DNA of 64,000 nt from Castanea sativa (Eukaryota; Streptophyta; Magnoliopsida; Fagales; Fagaceae). The notes under the pieces were generated by a model. That model saw only the letters and a program-made list of their open reading frames with translations. It was not told the DNA's origin and searched no databases. The DNA lies in assembly GCF_040712315.1 (NCBI RefSeq), contig NC_134013.1:45451001-45515000 (forward strand). The letters are read 5' to 3'. Shown here piece by piece: positions 22,790 through 33,489 of this stretch (its first letter is position 1; every line of letters starts with the position of its first letter). Position numbers and translations under genes: made by a program.

Positions 22790-22925
22790 TGCTTCATGTT
22801 GGAAAATTTACAACCTGAAGAAGTTTTTGAGTATCTTAATTGTACAAGAAAGGATTTGACCTTTGATCTGATCGAGTTCAAGAAAGATTGGATTTGTTTG
22901 GATACAACACTTGAGGAGGAAAGGG
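22790..22925 (+). other. Possible captured exon in the Helitron
   Basis: An open stretch (ENLQPEEVFEYLNCTRKDLT, then IEFKKDWICLDTTLEEER) is flanked on the left by a TAG that could be a splice acceptor and on the right by GTTAGT-type sequence that could be a donor. The codon use looks coding, but I do not recognise the protein. Another similar stretch lies at about 23250-23385. Both are suggestions only. Confidence 0.25.
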
Positions 22926-24430
22926 TTAGTAAAGCAATGTTAAAATGTTATATTCATCCCTTCTTTTTGTTTTGCCATTATTGCTTGCTCAATCTCCCTC
23001 ATTGATTAGTTCTTATATTCCTTTATCTTGGTCTAGGAAAAGAAAATAGTAAAGCTTTTGGGTTTTATGTGGATTCCTTAAAAATTATGACTCTATGGCT
23101 TACTTTTTCTTGATGATTTTGATGTAACTAATGTTGAATATTGTAGTCCTTAATTTTTTTATGCATAAGTCATTAGTCAAAATCGATTCTTTAGTCAAAT
23201 TGTTTTGAAATTTTTTGAATATACCTAATCTGTGCTGAATAAAAATTCAGATTATCGTGACTTCTTTGGCATTTGGATCTTTCTAATAATGACAACAATA
23301 TTAACAATGCAGCTAATGCTTAACCCAAAAGTCAACGGAATTATAGTTTTATGTACCGTCAAGGTCTTCTCCGTAGATGAAAAGGTAGTTTTATTTATAT
23401 CGTTGATGGTTATGTGGTTTGTTTCTGGTGCTAAAAGTTCTTAATTCAATTCCATAATTTTGGGCATGGTTAGTTTTACTTTATGATTTTTAATACTTGG
23501 GTTGAATGCCATATAATGTGCTTATTTGCGCATCACATAGATAATAAAGGAAAAGTAAATATTGGGGCTCCGTCACGTGCTTGTAGCATTTGCATGCATA
23601 TTTCAAAGATGAATTTTTGTGTCTTAGACCCAAATTTGATGTTAGTAAGATCTTAGAAACACAAAATTAATTTGCATTCATATTTTGGAGATGCATTTTT
23701 TGTGTCTTAGATCCTAACTTAATATCGCTAAGATTTTAAAAGCATATCATTTAGTTTGAATCTCTATATATGTATTTATGTGCATGTGTGTGTGAGTCAC
23801 AGTGCTATAGACAAAGAAAGTGTGTGTAGGAATTTCCATTTTGGGTGGAGGATCAATTGGAGCATTTAATTTGGATGATGAGCAATCAAAGGAGAAAGTG
23901 AATGCTTCAAATGGAAGCACCAAAACCTTGGGGAGAACATAGAGAAATTACCTTAATGAGTTGCAATGTACTGCACACGAGAATTAAGATGTGAGAAAGT
24001 TTCAAGTTATCTACTCAGTACATGATTCAAATATGTGATTATCTTTGGAAGATGGTTTTATGTTTTCTAATTGTTTGATTTGTGTTAATTTACAAGATAA
24101 AAATGTACTACTATCATCTTATGTTCAAAATGTAATACCAGCTTTCTAATTATTTGTTCATGAATAATTTATAAACACAGATGTTCTAACTTTGTATTAA
24201 TTAGCTCGAACCACATTACATGCCCGTGTGTTTCAGATATGTAATGTTTCTTAGTGGCACTTTTATGGATGCTAAAAACATGTTCTATAAGCTTGAATTT
24301 ACATGTTTCTTAGCAAAAACTACTCAAATAAGAGATAAATCCTAAACCAGTACATCGCACGAGTTAGCGACTAGTACATAATAACATACATAGCATCATA
24401 TAATAAGATTTAAGGGTACACATCCTAACA

Positions 24431-24980
24431 CATGACTCAATAAAAAGTTGTTCAAACGCAGCTAAAAATACTAAGTTGTTCAAACACAATGAACATCGTC
24501 ATTCAAACATCACTCAATAAAAAAGCTGTTCAAACGTAGCTAAAAATATTAAGTTGTTCAAACACAACTAACATCGTCATTTAAACATGACTCAATAAAA
24601 AATTGTCCAAAAAGAGCTAAAAATACTAAGTTGTTCAAACACATCTAGCATTGTCATTCAAACATGACTTAATCAAAAGCTGTCCAAACACAGCTAAAAA
24701 TACTAAGTTGTTCAAACACAGCTAAAATACTTAGTTGTTCAAACACAATTGAGATCGTCAGTCAAATATGACTCAATAAAAAATCATTCCACCCCAACCG
24801 GATGTAAGGAGCTGTTCATATACAAGCTAAGTATGAAAAAGCTGCTAAAACGCAAGCTAAACATAAGAGTTGTCTCAATGCAACTAACCTTTTCATAGAG
24901 AGTTGTCCAAACATAAAAGAGTTGTCCAAACATAAAAGAGTTGCTTAATACAGCTAAAAACAGGAAATCCATAAACCTAT
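24431..24980 (+). repeat. F hairpin repeat array (right part)
   Basis: Continuation of the array interrupted at 17819. It includes a textbook unit GTCAT-TCAAAC-ATGAC at 24653-24668. The units decay after about 24800 into looser repeats such as gagttgtccaaacataaaa at 24899-24940. Confidence 0.75.
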
Positions 24981-25124
24981 CTATCATTGTCAAAGGAGTT
25001 TTTTAGTCGCCCAAAACAACAGGCCCAAAGGAATGGTTTAGTTGCCCAAAATAGCAGGCCCAAAAGAGAAATATTGTTCTTGCCTTGCAAGAAAATAAAA
25101 AAGAAAGTAGAAAAAATAAAAACA

Positions 25125-27299
25125 TTACTGATTGTCAAGGATAGGGTTTGCAGGGATTACAACAGTGGCCTCCTTCACTCCTTCAGTTACATCTGTGGTT
25201 TTCTCCGTCACATTCTCTGCTGTAGCCTCAGAAGGACGATCAGACATAAGCACTTTTTCAACATCCTCAATAGCCAAGCCAGAGAGGTTCAAGCCAGGGT
25301 GGTGCTTTGCCATCCACTTCACAAGAAGATCAAAGCCCTCCACGTAGTACTTGCATAGTTCATCAGAGTACTCGTCAGAGTCCTTAAAATGTTGTACCAC
25401 TATGGCCCCAACATTCTGTAGTTGTAACTCTAGGTCACCAATCTGCTTGTCCTTTAGCTTGCAGAAGTCCTTCTCCACTTGTAGGCTTTTCTCCAGGGTT
25501 GCCACGCGCTCCTTGTCATTCTCAGCTTCAGCAGCAAGGATGGCAACCTTATTCTTAAACGTCTCGTTCTCAGCAGATAAACCTCCCTTAGCAGAAATAA
25601 AACAAAGGAAAAGAAGAAGTAAAAATGGCCTACAACGCTTACCTATAAAAGCTTCTGAATGTGAGACGACATCACCTCGGTGGACGATTTCACCATCGGA
25701 GGACTCAAATTGTCCACAGAAAGTGCCTTGTGGACCTTCAGAGCCGCTGCATCAGCATCGTCCCAGAAAGTAGGAAGGAAAGATTTACCACCTGATTTCT
25801 TCTTCTTCCTAACCTCCTCTCCACGAGAGGCAATCATATCCAGTGACAAAGTGGGAGAGGCAGGATGCTTGGTAGGAGGAGGCATCTTCATGGATTCTTT
25901 CTTAACAACATCACCAGCTTTCTTCTTGGACAAAAGGCCACTGACGATTCCACACTTGGCCTTCTTTTCTTGAACTTCAGCTAACTTTTGCTTGCTAAAC
26001 CTAGTCGTCATTCCTAAAAGGACGAAGAAATGGTTAAAAAAAATAAAGAAAAGAAGTACTTACTCTTTTTCACAACTTCCAAGTCTTTCCGAACCTTAGT
26101 AGATGATTTTGGACCCAAAAAATGAAGAAATATAGATTGAGGAGAGACGAGCTCGTCAAAGTCCTTGACGTTCTCTAAGTATTCCCTTACTTTTGCCACA
26201 TGCAGCTGGTACCTCTTCTTTAGATGAGGACATTGGGCAACTGCAAAACAAGAATACAAGCAAGTTACATATCACCATCACCCCTAGGAAAAGGAAAAAA
26301 CATCTAAAAAGACAAGGAAGATAAACCATACATGGGAACTCCCCAACTACGAAATAATTTAGGGGCTTCATCCAAGTCCTCACCAGGGACGAACTCCCAA
26401 CCATTTCCAGAGATAAAAAAGAAATTTGGCTTCCAGCTTCAGAGAGACAAGGGATAATCAAGGATTAACCTAGAAGCCTTATCCCATGGCTTAAACTCAT
26501 GATAGTTAGGGTCCTTAGACTTGCTGAGATGATAAAAATAGAGGAATTCGTCCCTCCTAATGGTATCACCCTCATTGGCAGACATCCATACCACCATGCA
26601 AGAAACAAGGATTCGCCAAGAGTTAGGCACCAACTATGCCGAGTAAGATGCAAATAGGAAAAAAGATCCCTAACAAAGGGATGAACAGGGAAACAAAGGA
26701 CGCTGGTAAAATTGTCCTCACAGAAACAAACCTCATCAGCATATGAGTGACAAGCTCTTTCTTCGTCACTCGGGATCCTAATTTTTATAGAATCAGGGAA
26801 CTAAAATCTGTCCCTAATCTGTTTCTCGTCCTTCTTAGAGAGAGAACACGAGATGTTCCAGGCCTTGTAAAAACAGAAGGGCCCCCGAGACCACACGATC
26901 ATCAGACGAGGATAACCCCGTCTCCAAATCACTTAACCTTACCTCGGACATCCTCAACAATCTAGCTACCTCAACAAAATGGGAAACTAAAGGAAACAGG
27001 GAAGAAAGAGTAGAAGTATATGGGCAGTCCCTTCCTACGAAAGAACTAATCCCTTCAAGACACTCCCCCTCTACAAACTCAAGTAAACTACCTAAATGAG
27101 CAAAAAAGAAGGCTATAGAAGGACAATCAGCTCTAACAGCAGAATAATCTACCATGGAAGAATCAGAAAAGGGGAAGACGCAAGAAGGACTTACCAAGAA
27201 ACATTGAATAGAGAAAGGAAGCTCGTAGAAATAAACCCTAGAACAGAGAGCTGAATAAGGAAAAACACAGAAGAAAGGAAAGAGGAGGGAAAAATGCAA
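25125..27299 (-). pseudogene. Antisense accessory ORF of F, Transposase_28-like, with introns
   Basis: The reading is on the - strand, opposite to F's pol. The central part, VPNSWRILVSCMVVW with DEFLYFYHLSK and after a TGA SWKPNFFFISGN, resembles the 'putative gypsy type transposon' domain (PF04195). The C-terminal part is charged and probably coiled-coil (KSLQVEKDFCKLKDKQIGDL). The exons change frame, and two short introns with good splice sites restore it: 26014-26063 (GTAAGTA...TTTTAG, phase 1) and 25587-25642 (GTAAGC...GCTAAG, phase 0). A third, 26241-26331, has a good acceptor but an unsure donor. Known stops are a TGA after YPLSL and a TAG before the last donor. Function is unknown. Confidence 0.55.
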
Positions 27300-27473
27300 A
27301 ACAAGTGGTCAAAACTCACGCAGGAAAATCGAGACATGTTCGCACATCGAACACATTCTTGCCATACACGTGGTGCTCAACCACCCAAGCATCAAATTGT
27401 CATAAATGCGTAGCACACAGAATACGAAGCGTTAGACGAATTTGTTCTTATCTTGTCTAAAAGACGAGATAAC

Positions 27474-27488
27474 AAACAAGGGGACAGC
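27474..27488 (+). other. Polypurine tract of F
   Basis: aaacaaggggacagc directly before the LTR start TGATGAACC; second-strand priming site. Confidence 0.6.
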
Positions 27489-27962
27489 TGATGAACCAGA
27501 ATTTTATGTTCATCAATATACAAAGGTCGTCATTCACCTAGAGAAGACGTTACGCATTTATTACGATCATTGATGACAAAACGTAACTAACGGACCAGCG
27601 GTCACAAAATGAGTTGTGGCCTCCAGATAAAGATTCTGTAACGCACTAGTCGTTGAGCATAAATGCAGCACATCATTGCCCATTAATGAGGCATAAAACT
27701 ATAAAAGATAGGACAAAAGAAACCCAAGGTATGCCCAATTACACACAAATACTCTACAAAATCATCCTTCACTCTCTTTCTCTCTAGAACCTTTCTCCTT
27801 TACTGACTTAAGCATTAGAGGCAGTTTGGCTGACGCCACACCAACATGTTATCCTTCCACCTAGTTCATTTTGTAGGTTTCTTATCTACAGAGATGACCC
27901 TATTCACAACATCGTCCATTCGTTACGACGAAGAGCTCAATTGTTGATTTTTTGCATCATCA
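27489..27962 (+). repeat. 3' LTR of F, 474 bp
   Basis: It starts TGATGA and ends CATCATCA, so the tips are inverted repeats of each other. It has a TATA box (CTATAAAAGA) in the right region for an LTR promoter. It contains no ORF. The 5' partner LTR is not in the window. Confidence 0.75.
27700..27706 (+). promoter_or_regulatory. TATA box in LTR F
   Basis: TATAAAA, about 210 bases after the LTR start and followed by a pyrimidine-rich leader (cactctctttctctctag). Confidence 0.6.
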
Positions 27963-28453
27963 GTATCTAAGGTAATGTTTTGCTTATTGTTGAGTATTCT
28001 GTAATGATCATGACATTGAGATGGATAGGTTGTACAATTGTAAATGTCTTGTGGTTTTATTCCCTCCAAAGCATCGTTGGAGTTGCATGGTGTTGGTCTT
28101 GATATCTTTAATGAATTAGTTTAGAGGTCCTTCTTTCAAATCTCGAAATGCATGATTTTATGCATTACCTACCACAATCTATTATAAGGCTTGTATGCCT
28201 TATGGTAGAATCTTGTAAAAGGGATAATTTCCATAAATGATATGTCACTTGTGGTTCAAAACGATCTCATCACAAGCCATTTCTTTGAACGAAGACATAA
28301 AAAAAGTTCAATCCTTCAATTTATAATTTGGTAAAGGTGATGCATTCAAGCATCACCTAGTTACAATCATATTATTGAAGCTCTTCGGTCCTTATTTTTG
28401 AAACAAAAAGTATTTTTAGGAATGAGATTTCAGTTTTCTTGTTATCAAAGTAC
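27963..28453. other. Unassigned stretch after F
   Basis: No ORF, LTR edge or known repeat recognised. AT-rich, with a small inverted repeat around 28185-28210 (aaggcttgtatgcctt). It could be old host DNA. Confidence 0.4.
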
Positions 28454-29325
28454 CAAGATTTGTATGGTTATGGATTAACTCTAGTTAATTAATTCAATTA
28501 ACCAAGTTTGATTTATTAGGTCAAATTATATACAAATTGTGAAGGCACACACAAATCACCAAATAAACTAAAGTGCAAAGAAAAGTGAATTGTCATGGTG
28601 ATTTGTTGACTAATGGGGAAAATCTCTTGCAAGGCAAAACTAGCCAGGTGATTTTCATGTCACCACTCCCAAGAATCACTAATCAAGAATCAAGCAGTTA
28701 CAGATACAAGGAATCTTACCACTACTTTACTCCAACCCCCAATTGAACTTGATCTTGTAGAGACTTCTTCCATTTTGCATGGATCTCAGTACGTGACTAA
28801 CTTCCCAACAACTGAAGTTTGTTGTTGGATGCAAAGTTCTTCACTTTAATATATGTTGAAGATCTGGAAGCACTTGGTTACAAGACCCTAAGGCGCGCAA
28901 GAACACAGTAACTTCTCCAAAAGTATATGAGTTCTTTAATTGAGTCTTTATGTTTTTTTATGACTTTAAAATAAAACTTGTGTGCCCTCTAAGAGTTTAG
29001 TAAACGAAGCTCTAGTAATCCAAGTCATCATTGGCTAAAATTATCTTCTTAAAATTCTGGATCTGCATAGCTTGATAGATCGAGAAGTTTCAAGCTAGTG
29101 TCAAGTTCCTTCATTTAATCTCGATAGATGCTAGTGTCTAACTTGTGTTAAGACTAGTGTCAATGTTCACTATTTCAACTTTTCTCCACTCGTTTCTTGG
29201 ATCAATCTTCATGCATACAATGCTATCACTGGTTTTGATTACTCAACATACTTCACGATATTTTAAACACATATTAGAACTATCAAATTACAAGTAAATT
29301 GCATTTTGTTAAAGGATATGCCAAC

Positions 29326-30753
29326 TGTTAGGATTAGTGCCCTCAAATCCTATTGTATGATGTTATGTATGATATTATGTATGACATTATGTATGACATG
29401 ATGTATGACTTAATATTGTGATTGATAAAGTTATTTTATTATTATCTAAAATAATGGTAACATGAATATGGGACATTATCATATAGTCCATGAGATGCAT
29501 TGTATGTGATTTATGTGAAAAGTCACAGAAGATGTAAATCACAAGTTCTTTGTAAACTCAGAATTTATAGTTCATAGTCGATGATGAAATTGGGTATTTC
29601 ATCTGCGAAGACTATAACGTGTCAACTAAGATGATTTGTCTTGATTATGGAAGTGGAGACTTCTGGTTGATATGTTTTAAGAGTTAAAACATATTGAACA
29701 GGACCGCTGTGAGATTTATTTTTTTCCTAATGACTATCAAATGAATAATAAATCTCACGACTTCTATTTGCATGAACTCTTAATCCTAAGAGAATAATGG
29801 ACCTGATCATGAAGTGTAGGTTGCTTTGATATATCAGGAGTGAGATCTGAAGTGACGGTCAAAATCTCAGTATGTTGGGCAACCACATTTAGTGTTGATG
29901 GAACATATATTCTCAAGATGGAATTCATAGTCTCTTGATGGAGATATAAAATATTCCCTTGAGATAAGTTTAATGGTTTCAGTTATTCAGAGAGTTAGGC
30001 CTAACCACTTTAGTAAGAAATTACTAAAGTATATATTTATGAAATTGGATTTCATAAATATATAATGAATAACTTTAAAGAATTAAACCGGGTACTCAAG
30101 GATAAGATGTAGTAATTTACAAAGTGGCAGTCTATATTTATGACTTTGTGTTACTACGAATATTTTATGAAGGGGTTACGTGTATAATAAAGTCTTGGGA
30201 TATAATTTATTAATAAGGCCTAGAGTGCAATTATATTTATATAGTGGTATTAAATATAATTAATGGTAACTTTGGACTTGTCAAGAGTTGACGGAAAAGC
30301 CCAAGGCCCATTGGAGCTAGTGTCTTATTGGTCCCTTTTGGTCCCACTCCAAGCCACACACTAAAGCCCAATTGGAAAGGTCCAATAGGCCAGCCCAATT
30401 AAATAATCAGTTAGTTATAAAGGGAGAAACATACAGAATTTTTATTAGAAGAGATTAGAAAAGAAAAAGAAACGGTGTGTGAGAGAGTGTGAGACACACT
30501 TTCATTCTCCCTTTGAAAAACTGATTAAGAGACCACACATCTTGGGCGTAAAGTGGAATTGGAGTGAAGATTAAAAGTGTTCCCAAGTGCTTCTAATCTT
30601 TGTTTTGAATTTCTCCACACCAAGGTACGCTATCTTGTTCTTAAATTCTGAAATTTATGTAGTGCACGTTATCAATCATGAATGAAATAGATCCTTGTTT
30701 GTTGCTTTCGCTATGTGTTTTGTATGAGATACAAAACCATAATCTTTCCTTCA
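29326..30753 (+). mobile_element. B-family solo LTR, subfamily B-II
   Basis: It starts TGTTAGGATTAGTG and ends TTTCCTTCA, 1428 bp, with the perfect target duplication CCAAC (29321-29325 and 30754-30758). It is in the opposite orientation to B1. A likely TATA box lies at 30416-30421. Confidence 0.9.
30416..30421 (+). promoter_or_regulatory. TATA box of the B LTR
   Basis: gtTATAAAgggagaaacat is conserved in the + oriented copy at 38744-40099 too (near 39760). It is placed about 335 bases before the LTR end, a sensible U3/R border. Confidence 0.5.
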
Positions 30754-30899
30754 CCAACACATGAAAAATAAGACCCTAACATGATCAATAAGCAGTTTAA
30801 AACATTTTTGTTATGTCAACATGTGATTCAATAAACAAAGTAATACCTGAATCAACAAACTACCTCTTGAACCTGTAAATGTTGAAAATAGAGTGTTGA

Positions 30900-31420
30900 T
30901 TTAACATTTGTAAGTTTCCCAAAGTTATGAAGCACAGGAAAAAACTTATCTATATTTGCATCAATGGTTGTGATTTTCTTACTAATATGCCTAAAGGAAT
31001 GGGAAAACTATCTTGCCTCAAATCATTGAGCTTCTTCATTGTTGGCAAGAAAAATGGTTATCAAATAAGTGAGCTGAAAGAACTAAACCTTCGAAACCAG
31101 GTGTTAATAAAGGAACTTGATAATGTAAGGAATTTAAAGGAGACCAAAAATGTAAATTTGATTGGGAAACAAAATCTTCGGTTGCTGAGTTTGGTTTGGC
31201 AAAGTGACAGTAAACATGAAGATGTTCTTGATGGTCTCCAAACATGAAGATTGGTTGTGCATTTATGATGCTATCATGGATGCAAGATTCACTTCTTTAT
31301 TTATGATCTCTTTCAAATTTGGCTAGAATATTGTGAAAGATGTGTACATTTGCCATGTCTTGGCAAACTACTATTCCTCAAGGTTATTGCTATAAATGGC
31401 ATGCACGTCTGTGGGCACAA
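30900..31420 (+). pseudogene. NLR resistance-gene fragment (LRR region)
   Basis: The reading GCDFLTNMPKGMGKLSCLKS and LSFFIVGKKNGYQISELKEL, then LIGKQNLRLLSLVWQSDS, is the typical early LRR part of CC-NBS-LRR (RGA-like) proteins, intracellular immune receptors. After a break near 31247 a second piece, CERCVHLPCLGKLLFLKVIA, is also typical of these LRRs. The part between, the NB-ARC domain and the C-terminus are missing. The fragment ends where an E-family LTR begins, and its left side adjoins D-like and B LTR DNA. It is a relic, not a working gene. Confidence 0.75.
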
Positions 31421-32710
31421 TGGGGGGGGAGTAGTACACCTCGGTTGAGTGGACTGAGGCAGGGAAAAGAAATGGAGTCACCACCTAGGTTAGGTTTAGG
31501 AGCCATATATATAGTGCCCTTCGCGGAAAGACTGAACGTACTACTTGAGTATGGGTTCGGAGTTTAGGAACGGCTTGGAAAGGTGCTAGGCATCCAAGAC
31601 CGCCCGACTCGTGGGTTGGCTTCCACTTATTGTGTCTTGCGTCTTAATCTTGTTAAAGACATATTCAACATTGTCATTCTAGACTCATACACATGCTAAC
31701 ATACTTCTAGAAATCAACATGACATTTCATCCTAAACCCTAACATACATCTACAATCAAACAAATAAAAAGAGAAACAGAGACTTACAAGCATAAAGAGT
31801 AACAAGGGAGAGGCATATTACATAAGTGAAATGAAGAAACAAAAGCAGAAGGGGTTGAATTAGGATTTCTGGCATACATAGGGCCTGTGTACGCAGCCCA
31901 TTTGTATACCTATGCATACTTAGAGTATGCGTGCACATGTAGAAGGTATGCGTATACATACTCACCCTAAACCCTAACCTAGAAACTCAAAAATGCAGAA
32001 CAGGGTAGAAGTAAAACTACAAATCTAACAACCTAATATGCTTTATATCAAAAGATAAATAAAACCTAAATTAAGCAGGCATATTATGACACAAAAATAA
32101 ACAGCAGAAATAGAAATAATGATCAAAACAATGAAAAATAAAAGAGAAGTGGTAAGAAACTTTATACCTCAAGACGAAGGCTCCTTGGCTTGATTTTGAC
32201 CATTCTCCTCAGTCAAATCTATCACAATCAAATACAAAAGTGATTAGTAATCTTAAAAACCCAAGATCAAGGCTAGAAAAGGCCTCAATTAGAAAAATAT
32301 TGACTTAAGGATGTTTTGTCAAAAACTCCCTCTTTGATTCACTATTTCTAGTGAATATCGTATTTCCCATTAGGAGTTTCTCTGTGTTTTGAAAAGCTAC
32401 TATGTATGGCTTTATATAGTGAGAAAATATGGGTTTAGAAACGATGTATATTCATTCTAAAATCCTTCTTTCATGTAGAAAAACTTGTCTTTCATAGTTT
32501 TTGGAACCTTAACAAGCGTACGCATGCCTGTGTATGCATGCGCATGTATGAAGCATTCGTACGCAGAGCTTGAGCATGCGTGCACATACACGTGTATGCA
32601 TACGAATGCTCTAGGGTTTTCTTAGTCTTTATTTTTCAAAAATAGCTTACTTTATTTGTGAAAGAGTTATACTTTTCCTAAAACATCTTTTTCAAGTCAA
32701 TTTCAATCTA
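31421..32710 (-). repeat. E-family LTR, left copy, degenerate
   Basis: It shares an ordered series of blocks with 50316-50730 and 52738-53300: 'cacctc..ttgagtggact..ggc', 'catatatatagtg', 'gtgtctt.cgtcttaatcttgtt', 'gacttacaagcataaagagtaacaa', then alternating purine-pyrimidine stretches (31880-31960, 32515-32610). Both edges are approximate. The right end lacks the usual 'acaaaatgcggtgtcta' terminus. Confidence 0.65.
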
Positions 32711-33489
32711 ATTGGTGGTGCAATGGTGGTGTATTATAGACATGGTCAACCATGTTTTCAAAGACAACTGTGTTCCATTGGTTGGGCTTCGCTATTGCAC
32801 TTACTACTTTACATGTCGTATTACAAGACAATTTGGTGACCACCAAGGAGCTCTTAGTGATAATGGCATCTTCTATACCTTGGAATTTACTAATAAGGAT
32901 CTTGGGTAGAATCTGTGAGACTTGGTTGAAGAGGGTGGTGGCTAAGGAAATTTGTTTCCCTCAATTTCTCCATCCTACTTCAGGATACAAAGCTTGGTTT
33001 GCTATTGACATGAGGTCGATCGGTAGGGGAGAGAAGGATTACAGGAACTCCAACAAAAGGAAGAGGACTGAGTGACTACCTTGATATGTCCCAAATTTTA
33101 CCTTTCTGCACTTTATGATTCTCATGTCTTTCCTTTTGAATTTAATAAAGAATTGGAATGTTCCAAATTGCCTATGAAAACAATTTATCACCTTTTAATT
33201 TAAGCAATAAGAGAATCAATCATTTTATTATCTTTGCTTATTGTCTTTAAATTCTTTTCTTTCTTTTTCTTTTCTTTTTTCTTTGACATGTAACTTTTGC
33301 CCATGACATCCTTGTGGGAATTTTTGCCATGCCCATGGTCTTTTACCCTATCTTTTGCCTAGATTGCCATTTCAAGTTTTCAACCTAGTGGGGTTTCTTT
33401 ACCATAATATTTTTCTAGGCCGTCCTTTTGGGTTTTCAACCTAGCAGGCTTTTCCTTTTGCTTTTTCAAATCTCATACTTTCAAAGACT
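32711..33489. other. E-a stretch between LTR and integrase
   Basis: There is a 107-codon + strand open frame at 32752-33075 without recognisable motifs; its end, NSNKRKRTE, is basic. I do not regard it as a gene. The rest (33090-33480) is low-complexity and pyrimidine-rich. Confidence 0.4.

Larger units (their letters stand above)
20922..24374 (+). mobile_element. Non-autonomous Helitron
   Basis: It begins TCTATCTAAATATA after an A and ends CTAG before a T, so it sits between A and T of the LTR sequence as Helitrons do. The 3' end has the expected hairpin (AACCAGTAC-ATC-GCACGAGTT, about 7 of 9 pairs) followed by a short spacer and CTAG. A second copy of the 5' end at 20140 comes from the tandem duplication. 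No Rep/helicase ORF is present. The interior (21190-24370) looks like captured or random genomic sequence. Confidence 0.75.
17820..24430 (-). mobile_element. B-family solo LTR, enlarged by nested insertions
   Basis: It is flanked by the perfect 5-bp duplication CATGA (17815-17819 and 24431-24435), and its ends are TGATGG and CCTAACA. The LTR itself is interrupted at 18563-19541 by a D-family solo LTR and at 20140-24374 by a Helitron; part is duplicated (19591-21184). The real LTR pieces are 17820-18562, 19542-20139 and 24375-24430. Without the insertions it would be about 1.4 kb, like its relatives. Confidence 0.85.
12156..27962 (+). mobile_element. F: Tat-lineage Ty3/Gypsy retrotransposon, 5' truncated and split
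   Basis: The order is gag, protease, RT, RNase H, archaeal-type RNase H, integrase, hairpin repeat array, antisense accessory ORF, polypurine tract and 3' LTR. A second RNase H domain and an antisense ORF downstream of integrase are known for Tat-lineage elements (Retand, Grande). The 5' LTR and the N-terminal part of gag are missing. The element is split by the 17820-24430 insertion. Its coding part has many stops, mostly TAG. Confidence 0.8.
28454..30781 (-). repeat. Divergent D-like solo LTR, split by a B LTR
   Basis: The block order follows the D LTR on the - strand: a Thr/Asn-like AT-rich start, tcgatag-type motifs near 29085-29125, 'tttcttggatcaatcttcatgcat' near 29190, and a terminal stretch continuing after the insertion at 30759-30781 and ending cctaaca. 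It is much more diverged than the three other D LTRs. The left edge is uncertain. Confidence 0.6.

Noticed and set aside
22221..23444. Short ORFs in the Helitron as genes
   Set aside because: Too short, no domains. At most captured exon pieces.
28454..29325. Part of an NLR gene intron
   Set aside because: The block order matches a divergent D LTR on the - strand, continued after the B LTR insertion.
32712..33075. 107-codon + strand frame between the E LTR and integrase
   Set aside because: No motif, opposite to the element's coding strand and not seen in related stretches here.
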